DNA of 64,000 bases from Altericroceibacterium indicum (GCF_009828105.1 NZ_WTYQ01000001.1:372001-436000), one strand, 5' to 3'. Shown: positions 10,246 through 17,707, numbered from the stretch's first letter. Numbers and translations are program-made. Notes: generated by a model not told the origin, from the sequence alone.

Positions 10246-10596
10246 ATGCTTGATGCTGCAAAACTTGCGGGGCTCATCAGGCGAGGCCGGTATCGGCAAG
10301 GGAATGAGTTCCAGATCCACGACGATCTTGAGGCGCATCTTACGCAACACTCGGTCCCATTTGAGCGAGAGGTGCGCCTTAGTGACCGAAACAGAATTGA
10401 TTTCCTGTGTGGCGATGTTGGCATTGAGTGCAAGGCCCGCGCGAAACGCCGCGAATTGTTCCGACAGTTAGAGCGGTATGCCCAGGAAGATCAAATATCT
10501 GCCCTAATTCTTTTGACAGGAACGGCAACGGGGCTTCCGCCTGAAATAAATGGTAAGCCCGTCTATCTCGTGTCGCTCGGCAGGACTTCGCTATGA
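10246..10596 (+). CDS. Small PD-(D/E)xK-like nuclease
   Basis: A 116-residue protein with the pattern RIDFLCGDVGIECKARAK: an acidic residue on one strand, then E-x-K on the next, typical of the PD-(D/E)xK nuclease fold, followed by a helix RELFRQLERYAQ. It overlaps the helicase start by ATGA (10593-10596), so the two are translationally coupled. A small nuclease beside an SNF2 helicase is common in phage replication or recombination modules. It is the first gene inside attL; in the circular phage it would follow integrase. The DNA target is unknown. Confidence 0.65.
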   Translation: MLDAAKLAGLIRRGRYRQGNEFQIHDDLEAHLTQHSVPFEREVRLSDRNRIDFLCGDVGIECKARAKRRELFRQLERYAQEDQISALILLTGTATGLPPEINGKPVYLVSLGRTSL

Positions 10597-12248
10597 ACGG
10601 ACGCCTCGCATTCGAAACCGGGCGCCCCGGACGATGGGTAGTTGCGGATCTACAGCCTCACGTAGCTATCATGTTCAAGCGTCTATTTCCTCGCGTCGAG
10701 CAGGCTAAAACCGAACTGACACTGGTTGATAACGATGAGATACGAGCTGACCTTGAATGGTTTACCTCTCGCTATCCACTCAAAACTGAACACGCAGGCC
10801 TTCTAGCTGAAGGGCGCGAAAGAATAGAACGCCAGCGAGCCGACCGAGAGCGCATCCTGCTCCCTGATTGGGAGCCAACTGATCTTATTGGCTTTCGCTC
10901 CGGCATGAAGCCTTACAGATACCAGGCGCAGGCTGCGCAGATTGCGGTCAATAATGGCGGCCTGCTGCTGGGCGATGATGTTGGTTTGGGTAAAACCATC
11001 ACAACGTTTGCCACTGCTGTATTCGGCGCACCGCTCCCTATGGCCATCGTTGTTCAGCCCCATTTGGCCGATCAGTGGAAGAAGAGAGCTGAAGAATTTA
11101 CCCACATGCGCGTTCACATTATAAATGGCAGAGCGCCCTACAATCTCCCTGAGGCCGATCTCTACATCTTCCGTTATTCCAATATCGCCGGATGGGTTGA
11201 TGTGTTCGCACAGGGCGTATTCAAAAGCGTTGTCTGGGATGAAATCCAAGAGTTGCGGCATGGGGCGGCAACAGCAAAGGGAGCGGCGTCTCTTACGCTG
11301 CGCGACAACGCCCGCTTCCGCCTCGGCTTGACTGCCACTCCTATCTACAATTTCGGTGATGAAATGCACGCTGTGGCCGATTTCATCAGGCCGGGACTGC
11401 TTGGAGATATATACGAATTTCGTAGGGAATGGTGCTCTTGGGGTAAGGCAGTCAAAGACCCCGATGCGCTGGGTGCCTATTTACGATCTACCGGATATTT
11501 CCTGCGCCGCCGCGAAGATGACAAGGCGGTTGATGCAGCGCTGCCCCCGCCGAACGTCTTAGACTATCCCGTTGCGTTCGATCAGCAAGACGTCGAGCGT
11601 GAGGAAGAGATTATAAAATCTCTCGCCATGACCGTGCTAAAGGGAGCCTTCACAGAAGCGGGAGCAGCAGCAAGGCAGCTTGACCTCCGAATGCGCCAAC
11701 TGACCGGCATTGGTAAGGCCCGCTCGGTTGCGGCCTACGTCAAGATGTTATTGCGTGACAGCGAGCGAGTGCTGCTGACCGGGTGGCATCGTGAAGTCTA
11801 TTCAATCTGGCAGAAAGCCTTGTCAGAGTTCAATCCAGTCTTGTTCACTGGCACTGAAAGCACCGCAGGCAAAAAGCGCAGTATGGACGCCTTCACGAAT
11901 GGCGATTCTCGGGTGATGATGATTTCGCTGCGCTCCGGGGCGGGGCTTGATGGTCTCCAACATCATTGCAACGATATAGTGTTTGGCGAGCTGGATTGGT
12001 CGCCACAGGTGCATCACCAGCTTATCGGTCGCCTGCGCAGGCCGGGCCAGAAGCGGCAAGTAAATGCTTATTACCTCCATGCAGACGGCGGTAGCGATCC
12101 AGTGCTTATGGAAATGTTGGGAATGAAGGCCGATCAATCGCGCGGTATTAATGATCCCGGCATGGCGATGGTCGCCCGGCACTCTGATGATAGCCGGATA
12201 AAGAAGCTAGCTGAGTATATTATGAAAGGAGAGGTCGCACATGCTTGA
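10593..12248 (+). CDS. SNF2-type DEAD/DEAH helicase
   Basis: A 551-residue superfamily 2 ATPase of SNF2 type. After about 110 residues comes the Q-like region MKPYRYQAQAA, then motif I LLLGDDVGLGKT, motif II VVWDEIQ, motif III GLTATPIYN, and in the C-terminal lobe motif VI LIGRLRRPGQKRQ. All core motifs are present, so it should hydrolyse ATP and remodel or translocate on DNA. No nuclease domain is fused; the preceding gene supplies a candidate one. It overlaps the next gene by 8 bases. Confidence 0.9.
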   Translation: MNGRLAFETGRPGRWVVADLQPHVAIMFKRLFPRVEQAKTELTLVDNDEIRADLEWFTSRYPLKTEHAGLLAEGRERIERQRADRERILLPDWEPTDLIGFRSGMKPYRYQAQAAQIAVNNGGLLLGDDVGLGKTITTFATAVFGAPLPMAIVVQPHLADQWKKRAEEFTHMRVHIINGRAPYNLPEADLYIFRYSNIAGWVDVFAQGVFKSVVWDEIQELRHGAATAKGAASLTLRDNARFRLGLTATPIYNFGDEMHAVADFIRPGLLGDIYEFRREWCSWGKAVKDPDALGAYLRSTGYFLRRREDDKAVDAALPPPNVLDYPVAFDQQDVEREEEIIKSLAMTVLKGAFTEAGAAARQLDLRMRQLTGIGKARSVAAYVKMLLRDSERVLLTGWHREVYSIWQKALSEFNPVLFTGTESTAGKKRSMDAFTNGDSRVMMISLRSGAGLDGLQHHCNDIVFGELDWSPQVHHQLIGRLRRPGQKRQVNAYYLHADGGSDPVLMEMLGMKADQSRGINDPGMAMVARHSDDSRIKKLAEYIMKGEVAHA

Positions 12249-12534
12249 CCGCAATTGGCAAACCGCACCCGCAACCGATCTGGAAGCTGCAATAGCTGAG
12301 TTCAAAACCACATTGCCGGGATGGTGGTTCTCAGTGTGTGAGTGCCAAGTGTCGTGTGACGCATCATGCGCCCCGACAAGCGAGAGCGATCACATTAAGC
12401 TGATACCTTTCGATGACCGGTTCGATAGTGGCTTTCACATTGATTTTGCGCAGCCGGCGACATTGGCTGAGGTCTTACGCGAGGTAATGCGGCAAGGGGT
12501 TGCTGCGGTGGCCGCGTGTGGGGGTGGGGAATGA
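12241..12534 (+). CDS. Conserved phage protein of unknown function (97 aa)
   Basis: A small soluble protein with a cysteine-rich middle (LPGWWFSVCECQVSCDASC) and a C-terminal helix. I recall similar proteins, with the LPGWW...ECxVSxDASC pattern, next to phage methylases, but no function is known to me. Its stop codon overlaps, as ATGA at 12531-12534, the start of the overprinting ORF and lies two bases before the methylase ATG, making this gene the entry point for translation of both. Confidence 0.75.
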   Translation: MLDRNWQTAPATDLEAAIAEFKTTLPGWWFSVCECQVSCDASCAPTSESDHIKLIPFDDRFDSGFHIDFAQPATLAEVLREVMRQGVAAVAACGGGE

Positions 12535-13625
12535 CATGGCTATACGTACCCGGAATATCCTCTCCTGCTGCGCAGGCGTCGGAGGACTCGAACTCGGAAT
12601 TATCCTCGCCCTCCGCCACCGGGGAGAGGATGGGCGCGGTGTATGTTACTTGGAGGGGGAAGCCGCAGCCGCCGCAAGCCTGGTCGCGTCGATGGAAGCA
12701 GGGTGGTTTCATCCGGCTCCTGTCTGGTCTGACATGCGATCCTTTAACGCTCGACCGTGGCGTGGCCTCGTTCATATCCTCGCTTCGGGAGACCCCTGCC
12801 AGGACAACAGCGTTGCCGGAAAGCGAGCCGGAGCAGGTGGAGAGCGGTTCCTTGCTTCCGAAGTTACCCGCCTTGCCGAAGAGTGCCGGCCTGATCTTAT
12901 CTTCAGAGAGAACGTGCCGGGGAACGCCCACGAACAGCTTGCCGCCATCACTCCACCACTGGAAGGGATGGGCTACCGCGTTGCGGCAGGAATATTCAGC
13001 TCGGCCGGAACTGGCAACACCATGCGGCGCGAGCGACTGTTCATCATGGCCCAGCGCGCGGACCTCGGACACGAATGGGCCGGGGCAACACGGGGAAGGA
13101 GGGCTGGACCTCAGGACAGCGGCTGCGGAATGGATGGCTCCGCAGGTGCCGAACGGTGGTCGATCAACGACACATGCGGAAAAGATAGGAAACACCCTCT
13201 ATCACAAGGGCAAGAAGGTCCAAATGGCTCTGGAAGAGCAACCGCGGAAATGGGCTGGACCCTGCGCGATGAACCACAAGGGCAGCAGCGAGGGCAGCAT
13301 TATCCGGCAGGACGGGAAGTCAAGGGCGGATCTTCTGCACTATCAGGCAGAACAACTATTCAACCCGCCGTCATCCCGGGACCAACCGATAGCCGGTGGA
13401 TCGATGTCCTCGACCGTTTCCCCGAACTCCAACCAGCCCTCAGTGAAGAGGAAGCTCAATCCCATCTTCGTCGAGGCATTGATGCGGTGGCCCACCGGAT
13501 TGAGCGGCTTCGAGCGACCGGCAATGGCGTGGACCCTGTGGCTGCAGCGACAGCTTTCCTTTCTCTCAGCGCTCTACTCGACGCCGATGCAAGAGAGACA
13601 GCTTGATATGTTTGGAGAGAAATGA
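12531..13625 (+). CDS. Overprinted ORF covering the whole C5-methylase gene in another frame
   Basis: A 364-codon frame shifted +1 relative to the methylase and containing all of it. Its start forms ATGA with the upstream gene's stop, and its stop forms ATGA (13622-13625) with the next gene's start, the arrangement expected of a genuine operon member. The protein is rich in S, P, R and W; notable segments are MTWLYVPG, SDCSSWPSARTSDTNG, GGLDLRTAAAEW and, near the C-terminus, KLNPIFVEALMRWPTG. I recall phage ORFs with SSSWPTPTARD and LNPRFVEWLMGWPIG motifs in the same position over methylases, which suggests a conserved family. Composition alone can create long alternative frames, so protein existence needs testing. 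Function unknown. Confidence 0.6.
   Translation: MTWLYVPGISSPAAQASEDSNSELSSPSATGERMGAVYVTWRGKPQPPQAWSRRWKQGGFIRLLSGLTCDPLTLDRGVASFISSLRETPARTTALPESEPEQVESGSLLPKLPALPKSAGLILSSERTCRGTPTNSLPPSLHHWKGWATALRQEYSARPELATPCGASDCSSWPSARTSDTNGPGQHGEGGLDLRTAAAEWMAPQVPNGGRSTTHAEKIGNTLYHKGKKVQMALEEQPRKWAGPCAMNHKGSSEGSIIRQDGKSRADLLHYQAEQLFNPPSSRDQPIAGGSMSSTVSPNSNQPSVKRKLNPIFVEALMRWPTGLSGFERPAMAWTLWLQRQLSFLSALYSTPMQERQLDMFGEK
12536..13606 (+). CDS. DNA (cytosine-5) methyltransferase
   Basis: A 356-residue C5 methylase with the motifs in standard order: motif I ILSCCAGVGGLELG (SAM binding), motif IV SGDPCQDNSVAGKR with catalytic Cys88, motif VI FRENVPG, motif VIII MRRERLFIM, and motif X ATGNGVDPVAAATAF near the C-terminus. 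The target recognition region (about 175-320) is variable and the specificity cannot be read. The ATG at 12536 lies 5 bases after the start of the overprinting ORF and shares its G-rich ribosome site; an in-frame start at 12500 only adds unrelated sequence. No partner restriction enzyme is adjacent, so it probably protects phage DNA. Confidence 0.92.
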   Translation: MAIRTRNILSCCAGVGGLELGIILALRHRGEDGRGVCYLEGEAAAAASLVASMEAGWFHPAPVWSDMRSFNARPWRGLVHILASGDPCQDNSVAGKRAGAGGERFLASEVTRLAEECRPDLIFRENVPGNAHEQLAAITPPLEGMGYRVAAGIFSSAGTGNTMRRERLFIMAQRADLGHEWAGATRGRRAGPQDSGCGMDGSAGAERWSINDTCGKDRKHPLSQGQEGPNGSGRATAEMGWTLRDEPQGQQRGQHYPAGREVKGGSSALSGRTTIQPAVIPGPTDSRWIDVLDRFPELQPALSEEEAQSHLRRGIDAVAHRIERLRATGNGVDPVAAATAFLSLSALLDADARETA

Positions 13626-13978
13626 TGCGAGAGATACTAAAAACCGCAATGGATTTAGGAATGAATATCCTGCCGCCGAGCCAATTTGACACTTTACGGG
13701 CTCCACCGGTTCTCAGGGAAGTCGATAGAGACGGCCCAGTTGTCAAAGGTGAGATAGATGAGGTCTTGGTGCTCCCGCATCCGCGATTGGCGTGGGATCG
13801 GGCACGTATTGAGCTGCATCGAGATCGAAGTAGTGGACTATGGATGTGGTCAGCATCTTATATGACTTCAGATGAAGGGCACGCTTATAAGGTTGGTCCG
13901 AAATGGGGCAAGTTTGCAGAGAGCCGAGTAAGCAGGGAATGGGATCAGGCAAGACGCAAACGAAGTAAATCAAAATGA
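13622..13978 (+). CDS. Conserved hypothetical phage protein (118 aa)
   Basis: Begins at ATG 13622, overlapping the stop of the overprinting ORF as ATGA. The C-terminal part reads ASYMTSDEGHAYKVGPKW then GKFAESRVSREWDQA, resembling small phage proteins that carry a G-x-PKWG(R/K)FA motif. No function is known to me. It is the last gene of the coupled nuclease-helicase-methylase operon and is followed 6 bases later by a strong terminator. Confidence 0.65.
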   Translation: MMREILKTAMDLGMNILPPSQFDTLRAPPVLREVDRDGPVVKGEIDEVLVLPHPRLAWDRARIELHRDRSSGLWMWSASYMTSDEGHAYKVGPKWGKFAESRVSREWDQARRKRSKSK

Positions 13979-13984
13979 CGCATT

Positions 13985-14017
13985 AGCCCGGCAGCAGCAG
14001 CGAGCCGGGCTTTTTTG
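13985..14017 (+). terminator. Rho-independent terminator
   Basis: AGCCCGG at 13985-13991 pairs with CCGGGCT at 14005-14011 and is followed by TTTTTTG. It closes the operon that begins with the nuclease at 10246. Confidence 0.9.
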
Positions 14018-14250
14018 CATCTCAAGAAGACACAATCTAAACTTCAATCTGAACCAATAAGTAAAACCTGTGTCAGAGGAAGAAAAAGGGGTCCCTATGC
14101 GCTTAACCTTTTCTTCGACGATGCCTAGGACCCGCGTTTTTCGTGCTTTTTTATTTCATTTTCTCTTGCAATCGAGCGAACAAATCATATTATCAGCGCA
14201 TCGGACGACGCCCGAACCGATCAAGCTAAGGGCATTGGAGGAAGATAACC

Positions 14251-14886
14251 ATGCAAGACTACATGATTCAAAATAGCGGCCGAACAGACGCGGATGAGCT
14301 AGTATATAATGTAAAGGCTCTTGCTGAGGACATCGCTAAAGCGATGACTGCGGCTCATGTATGCGTTGCACCATTTTACGATGAGCCGGATGCTCAGCTA
14401 TCGGATCCTTATTGCATTAAAATGCGCGGCGAGTGGGAAGTTAGCGTGCGTGTCAAATCGCTTGCTGCTGATCAGTCTGTTCAAGTGATGATTTATTCTC
14501 ACTACGAACGAGCGAGAGAGCTTTTTTTGTGCTCACCGGCGACCGCAATGCCTGCGTTCACTTGCTCGATTGAATTAGGGCCTGAGGCTATCGCAGCTTA
14601 TCTTGACGCGCATTTTTTAGCGGAAGCGGAGAAGATTGTCGCACTGATAGACGAGCAGTTAGCGATAGAGGCCACAGAAGTACGCAGTTTTAAAGACCTC
14701 ATCAATGACATTAAAGATTCTTATCCTCGCGTTAAATTTGATGAGGCTAAGATTAGTGAACCGTGGGTTCCTGTGAGCTGCGGCTCATCGAGTGGCCGGC
14801 TGAAGAGAGATGGGACGCTCTATATTGATCGCATGTCTCTAGACAGCAAGGCAGCTAAGGCCTTTTTCGCGCTGACTGCCAATTAA
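14251..14886 (+). CDS. Hypothetical protein, AT-rich (211 aa)
   Basis: Starts at ATG 14251 with GGAGGA about 10 bases upstream. The protein is soluble and acidic, with a helical N-terminus (DELVYNVKALAEDIAKAMTAAH) and no motif I recognise. The gene and its neighbours to about 15.2 kb are visibly more AT-rich than the flanking phage genes, and it follows a terminator, so it is probably a separately acquired cassette with its own promoter in 14018-14250. Function unknown. Confidence 0.65.
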   Translation: MQDYMIQNSGRTDADELVYNVKALAEDIAKAMTAAHVCVAPFYDEPDAQLSDPYCIKMRGEWEVSVRVKSLAADQSVQVMIYSHYERARELFLCSPATAMPAFTCSIELGPEAIAAYLDAHFLAEAEKIVALIDEQLAIEATEVRSFKDLINDIKDSYPRVKFDEAKISEPWVPVSCGSSSGRLKRDGTLYIDRMSLDSKAAKAFFALTAN

Positions 14887-14914
14887 AAACACTACCACTA
14901 ACAGGAGTTTACTA

Positions 14915-14965
14915 ATGCCATATGTTTCAGAAAGCACCTACAGCGAAGTCATCGAATCCCGGTAA
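14915..14965 (+). CDS. Possible 16-residue micro-ORF
   Basis: ATG at 14915 with AGGAG spaced 7 bases upstream encodes MPYVSESTYSEVIESR then TAA. The strong ribosome site in a gap between two AT-rich genes suggests either a micro-protein or the remnant start of a deleted gene. Nothing else supports it. Confidence 0.3.
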   Translation: MPYVSESTYSEVIESR

Positions 14966-15014
14966 TACAGTCATCTAATTATTTTCTGCAAACACATCAA
15001 AAAGGACCTGGAAA

Positions 15015-15215
15015 ATGCTTAAAGTATCTAAAGAAACCTTTGAAAACATTATCGCAACTGCAACCGGTATCGAAAGCGATCCAACTGAAGAACGCGATTT
15101 AGAATACAGCTACGACATATTCAATTCTAATGAAGATGGCAGGCAATTAGCCTTCATATCTTACAAAGATGGAGAAGTTGCAGGCTACTACATTGATGAA
15201 AGTCTAGCGCAATGA
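15015..15215 (+). CDS. Hypothetical small acidic protein (66 aa)
   Basis: Starts at ATG 15015 (MLKVSKETFENIIATATGIE). The second half (RQLAFISYKDGEVAGYYIDE) alternates hydrophobic and charged residues, suggesting a small beta-rich domain. Its stop overlaps the next gene as ATGA at 15212. Low GC like its neighbours. Not recognised; small acidic phage proteins of this size sometimes inhibit host enzymes, but that is only a possibility. Confidence 0.6.
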   Translation: MLKVSKETFENIIATATGIESDPTEERDLEYSYDIFNSNEDGRQLAFISYKDGEVAGYYIDESLAQ

Positions 15216-15529
15216 GCCGCCTTAGTTTGAAATTGTTCCACAATTCAGGCGCAGGCGCCGACCGCAGGGCTGGAGTTGCATGGGCCTTTTTTGGCCCAAG
15301 CTTGAAGCCGCTCGGGCCTCGAATTGAAGGCGACCCGCTCGATCTGGCGCTGAAGCAAACACAGCTTGGGCAGGAGGTCAGCTTATTCATTTATAAAACT
15401 GACGCTTCGTTCAAACAGTCTCAAGCATATCGTGACGGCCTGTCACGCAAAGAACATAGCGCTCTTGTTAGAAGGGTCGCAAAAACCCTCCGAAAAAATG
15501 GAAGAATTGTAAAGCTCGACCGTGTTTAA
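15212..15529 (+). CDS. Hypothetical basic protein (105 aa)
   Basis: Coupled to the preceding gene by ATGA. The N-terminus (MSRLSLKLFHNSGAG) leads into a glycine-rich segment, and the C-terminus is strongly basic (KTLRKNGRIVKLDRV), which could contact nucleic acid. I do not recognise the family. It has higher GC than the gene it is coupled to. Confidence 0.55.
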   Translation: MSRLSLKLFHNSGAGADRRAGVAWAFFGPSLKPLGPRIEGDPLDLALKQTQLGQEVSLFIYKTDASFKQSQAYRDGLSRKEHSALVRRVAKTLRKNGRIVKLDRV

Positions 15530-15617
15530 AATTTAAGCCGAAACGGGGCGCTTGCCCCGTCGCGCGGATCACGCCCGACCCGCGCCTGAGAATGGCAGGG
15601 CATTAAGGAATAGCGAC

Positions 15618-16454
15618 ATGATTCAGCAAGACATTCAGGCAGCAGACATTCCAGCGCAAGACAGTGTGATGGCGGAAGCGGCTGAAATTGAACCTGCTCC
15701 AGCAGAGCTAGAAAACGACACGCCAGAGACCGCCACGCAGCAGGAATCGGCAACGGATCGCATGGTTAAGGTACTGGCAAGGCTGGACGCGCTTGAAAGC
15801 CAGCTAGCCACCCTATCGAGGGAATCGAGTCCCACCCCTACCAGTGAAGCCGAGCGGCGCGAAAAGGCACCACCTGAACGCGCCAGGCAAATGCGGATAA
15901 TCAAGCGCTATCTGGCAATTCGCAAAGAGCGTGAGCGACTAAAATGCATTGCAGATGCACATCGGGAAATGCGCAATGCCGTGCAAGGCGAACTGCGAGC
16001 CACAAGTGAGAAGCTGCAACGCATGACAGAGAAGCGGGCAAGAGCCGTTTTAAATGCGCGGCGCTATAGCTGGAAACTCAGAACACAAGCGCTTTACTCG
16101 GAAATCAATTTCGCGCGGTCTGATGACAAGCGCCGCAATAGCGCCATGCGTGCCCGGCGCATGATCGATGCGGCGAGGCAAGACGCCAAAGGCAAGGCTC
16201 AGGCACTACAGGTTTCAAGAGATGAATTAAATCGCCTAAAACGCAACTTGAAAGATCCGTCTCAGCCTGAACGTGCAAGCGATGTAGCCAGGTTAATCAA
16301 AGAGCGAGATCAGGCGCGCAATGCGAATGCTGCACTGGAAGCACGATGCGACAGGCTGCAGGCCACGGTAAATCAAGGCTCCGATATTATCGAAAGTATG
16401 GGAACGCGCCTCGCAAATGCCGAAGCTGCAGTGCGTAGGCTGGCAGCATCATGA
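15618..16454 (+). CDS. Coiled-coil phage protein (278 aa)
   Basis: Starts at ATG 15618 (MIQQDIQAADIPAQDSV). A Pro/Glu/Ala-rich N-terminus is followed from about residue 90 by long, highly charged helices rich in R, K, E and A, most likely coiled coil. Residues near 72-80 (SPTPTSEAER) are encoded by a 23-base sequence found again, identically, in the intergenic region at 17101-17123. The stop overlaps the ligase start as ATGA. Function unknown; a structural or DNA-bridging role is possible. Confidence 0.65.
   Translation: MIQQDIQAADIPAQDSVMAEAAEIEPAPAELENDTPETATQQESATDRMVKVLARLDALESQLATLSRESSPTPTSEAERREKAPPERARQMRIIKRYLAIRKERERLKCIADAHREMRNAVQGELRATSEKLQRMTEKRARAVLNARRYSWKLRTQALYSEINFARSDDKRRNSAMRARRMIDAARQDAKGKAQALQVSRDELNRLKRNLKDPSQPERASDVARLIKERDQARNANAALEARCDRLQATVNQGSDIIESMGTRLANAEAAVRRLAAS
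15834..15856 (+). repeat. 23-bp repeat, copy 1 (inside coding sequence)
   Basis: Exact 23-base copy of the sequence at 17101-17123, starting ACCCCTACCAGTG. It is preceded by GGAATCGAGT, which also occurs near the second copy (17160-17169). Here it is read in frame within the coiled-coil protein. Confidence 0.8.
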
Positions 16455-17101
16455 ACTCCCTGTGCCAACTCGCAGCCGATTGGCGGGGCGATTGCCCCCC
16501 TGCCGGTATCCTTGCGGAAGAGAAAATAGACGGGTGGAGAGCGCTCTATTTGCGCGACCATACAGGCACGGCGCGGCTCTATACGCGCAATGGCCACCGC
16601 ATCGAAGGCACCGGCCACATTCTCCACCAGCTTGCAGAAATGGAACGAGCTGCGGGTGAACTGATGGTTTTCGATGGCGAATTTCAGATCGATGGCGCCT
16701 TATCGGCAACAAAAAAATGGTGCGAAAGCGGCTGGAAGGCGGGGGGCGAGGCTGGCCAATTCTTCGGCTTTGACTGCCTAACGCTATCCGAATGGCGGTC
16801 CGGGGGCACGGATCGCAGCGCCATAGACCGAAAGGCCATCCTGAAGGACCTCGCAGAGACGGCGCAAAGCGATGCTTGGGAATGGCGCCCCGGAAGCCGA
16901 GGCAGGGACGATTTACTACCCCCGGTAGTCATCCTGCCTGACCTATGGTGCTTCGACGCTGGCGACGTGCTGACAGAGGCGCGGCGCGTGTGGGCGCAGG
17001 GCGGGGAAGGGCTCATGCTCAAGGACGCCGAGGCGGGCTATCAGCGCGCCCGTGTCAAAGCATGGCAGAAAGTGAAGCAAGGAGGCCCATGGAGCCGCTG
17101 A
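16451..17101 (+). CDS. Minimal ATP-dependent DNA ligase
   Basis: About 216 residues containing the nucleotidyltransferase motifs of ATP-dependent DNA ligases: motif I EEKIDGWR with candidate AMP-accepting Lys25, motif III FDGEF (about 75-79), motif IIIa FFGFDCL (about 104-110), motif IV GEGLMLK (about 184-190) and motif V RVKAWQKVK near the C-terminus. No OB-fold domain follows, so this is an adenylation-domain-only enzyme, smaller than T7 or Chlorella virus ligases. It is coupled to the upstream gene by ATGA. Nick sealing during phage replication is the likely role. Confidence 0.82.
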   Translation: MNSLCQLAADWRGDCPPAGILAEEKIDGWRALYLRDHTGTARLYTRNGHRIEGTGHILHQLAEMERAAGELMVFDGEFQIDGALSATKKWCESGWKAGGEAGQFFGFDCLTLSEWRSGGTDRSAIDRKAILKDLAETAQSDAWEWRPGSRGRDDLLPPVVILPDLWCFDAGDVLTEARRVWAQGGEGLMLKDAEAGYQRARVKAWQKVKQGGPWSR

Positions 17102-17123
17102 CCCCTACCAGTGAAGCCGAGCG
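17101..17123 (+). repeat. 23-bp repeat, copy 2 (intergenic)
   Basis: Exact copy of 15834-15856, immediately after the ligase stop. The following 60 bases include a CCCCT-ATC-AGGGG hairpin (17148-17160) and GGAATCGAGTTCTGACCCTACC, a partial echo of the same unit. A weaker ACCCCTACC element occurs at 17710-17718 after the next gene. Confidence 0.75.
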
Positions 17124-17206
17124 AAGACCCTACCTGCGACATCAGCGCCCCTATCAGGGGAATCGAGTTCTGACCCTACCTGACACACCAAACAGAGAGT
17201 GAAACA

Positions 17207-17707
17207 ATGACAGAGAAAAAAACAGAGAAGCCGACGCAAAGAGAGCGTGTGGATGCCGTGATAGACCGCATCAACGCGCTCGCCCACGAACATGCTGCAA
17301 TCAATTTCAGCGCGGCAATGCGTGGCCTGGTCAAAATGGAGAAGAGCCTGGCCAAGTCTATCAGGGCCGCAAAAGTGAATGATAGCTTCGATATTGTGCA
17401 GCAGCGCGGTCCAAGGCTGAAATTCAACGGGCGGCTCATCGCTGAAGTTGAGCATGAAACCGGAACTTCTGGCGTCCACTATTTGCATCTTGAGATATTC
17501 GAGACGAACGCCGGGGCGCTCATAGCGGTCAGCACGTTCTTTCGAGAATTTGACACGGAAGACCGTAGCGTTAGCGCGCTCGTCGTTCATCCAATGGATG
17601 ACGTGCAAGCAATGCACTTCGCGGTCATGGAGCACTTTCGCTGGTCGCACTATGCGCGGAAGATGGCCGGCAAACTCGGCTGGGATCTATCGCTTGAGGT
17701 GGAGTAG
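17207..17707 (+). CDS. Hypothetical phage protein (166 aa)
   Basis: Starts at ATG 17207 after a weak purine stretch. The N-terminus is charged and helical (MTEKKTEKPTQRERVDAVID); the rest is a mixed alpha/beta domain ending FRWSHYARKMAGKLGWDLSLE. No recognised motif. It is the last gene of the plus-strand unit and converges on the late operon, with three hairpins between. Confidence 0.6.
   Translation: MTEKKTEKPTQRERVDAVIDRINALAHEHAAINFSAAMRGLVKMEKSLAKSIRAAKVNDSFDIVQQRGPRLKFNGRLIAEVEHETGTSGVHYLHLEIFETNAGALIAVSTFFREFDTEDRSVSALVVHPMDDVQAMHFAVMEHFRWSHYARKMAGKLGWDLSLEVE

Noticed and set aside
12395-13195. 266-codon antisense ORF across the methylase region
   Set aside because: No domain, no ribosome site, no operon context. 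Its existence shows that long open frames arise here by composition, so length alone was not used as support for the overprinted ORF.
10246-13978. DISARM defence system
   Set aside because: Helicase and C5 methylase are present but no DUF1998 protein or phospholipase D-type gene is seen.
14070-14276. 68-codon ORF before the AT-rich cassette
   Set aside because: Poor ribosome site, overlaps the well-supported start at 14251, and the sequence looks non-protein-like.
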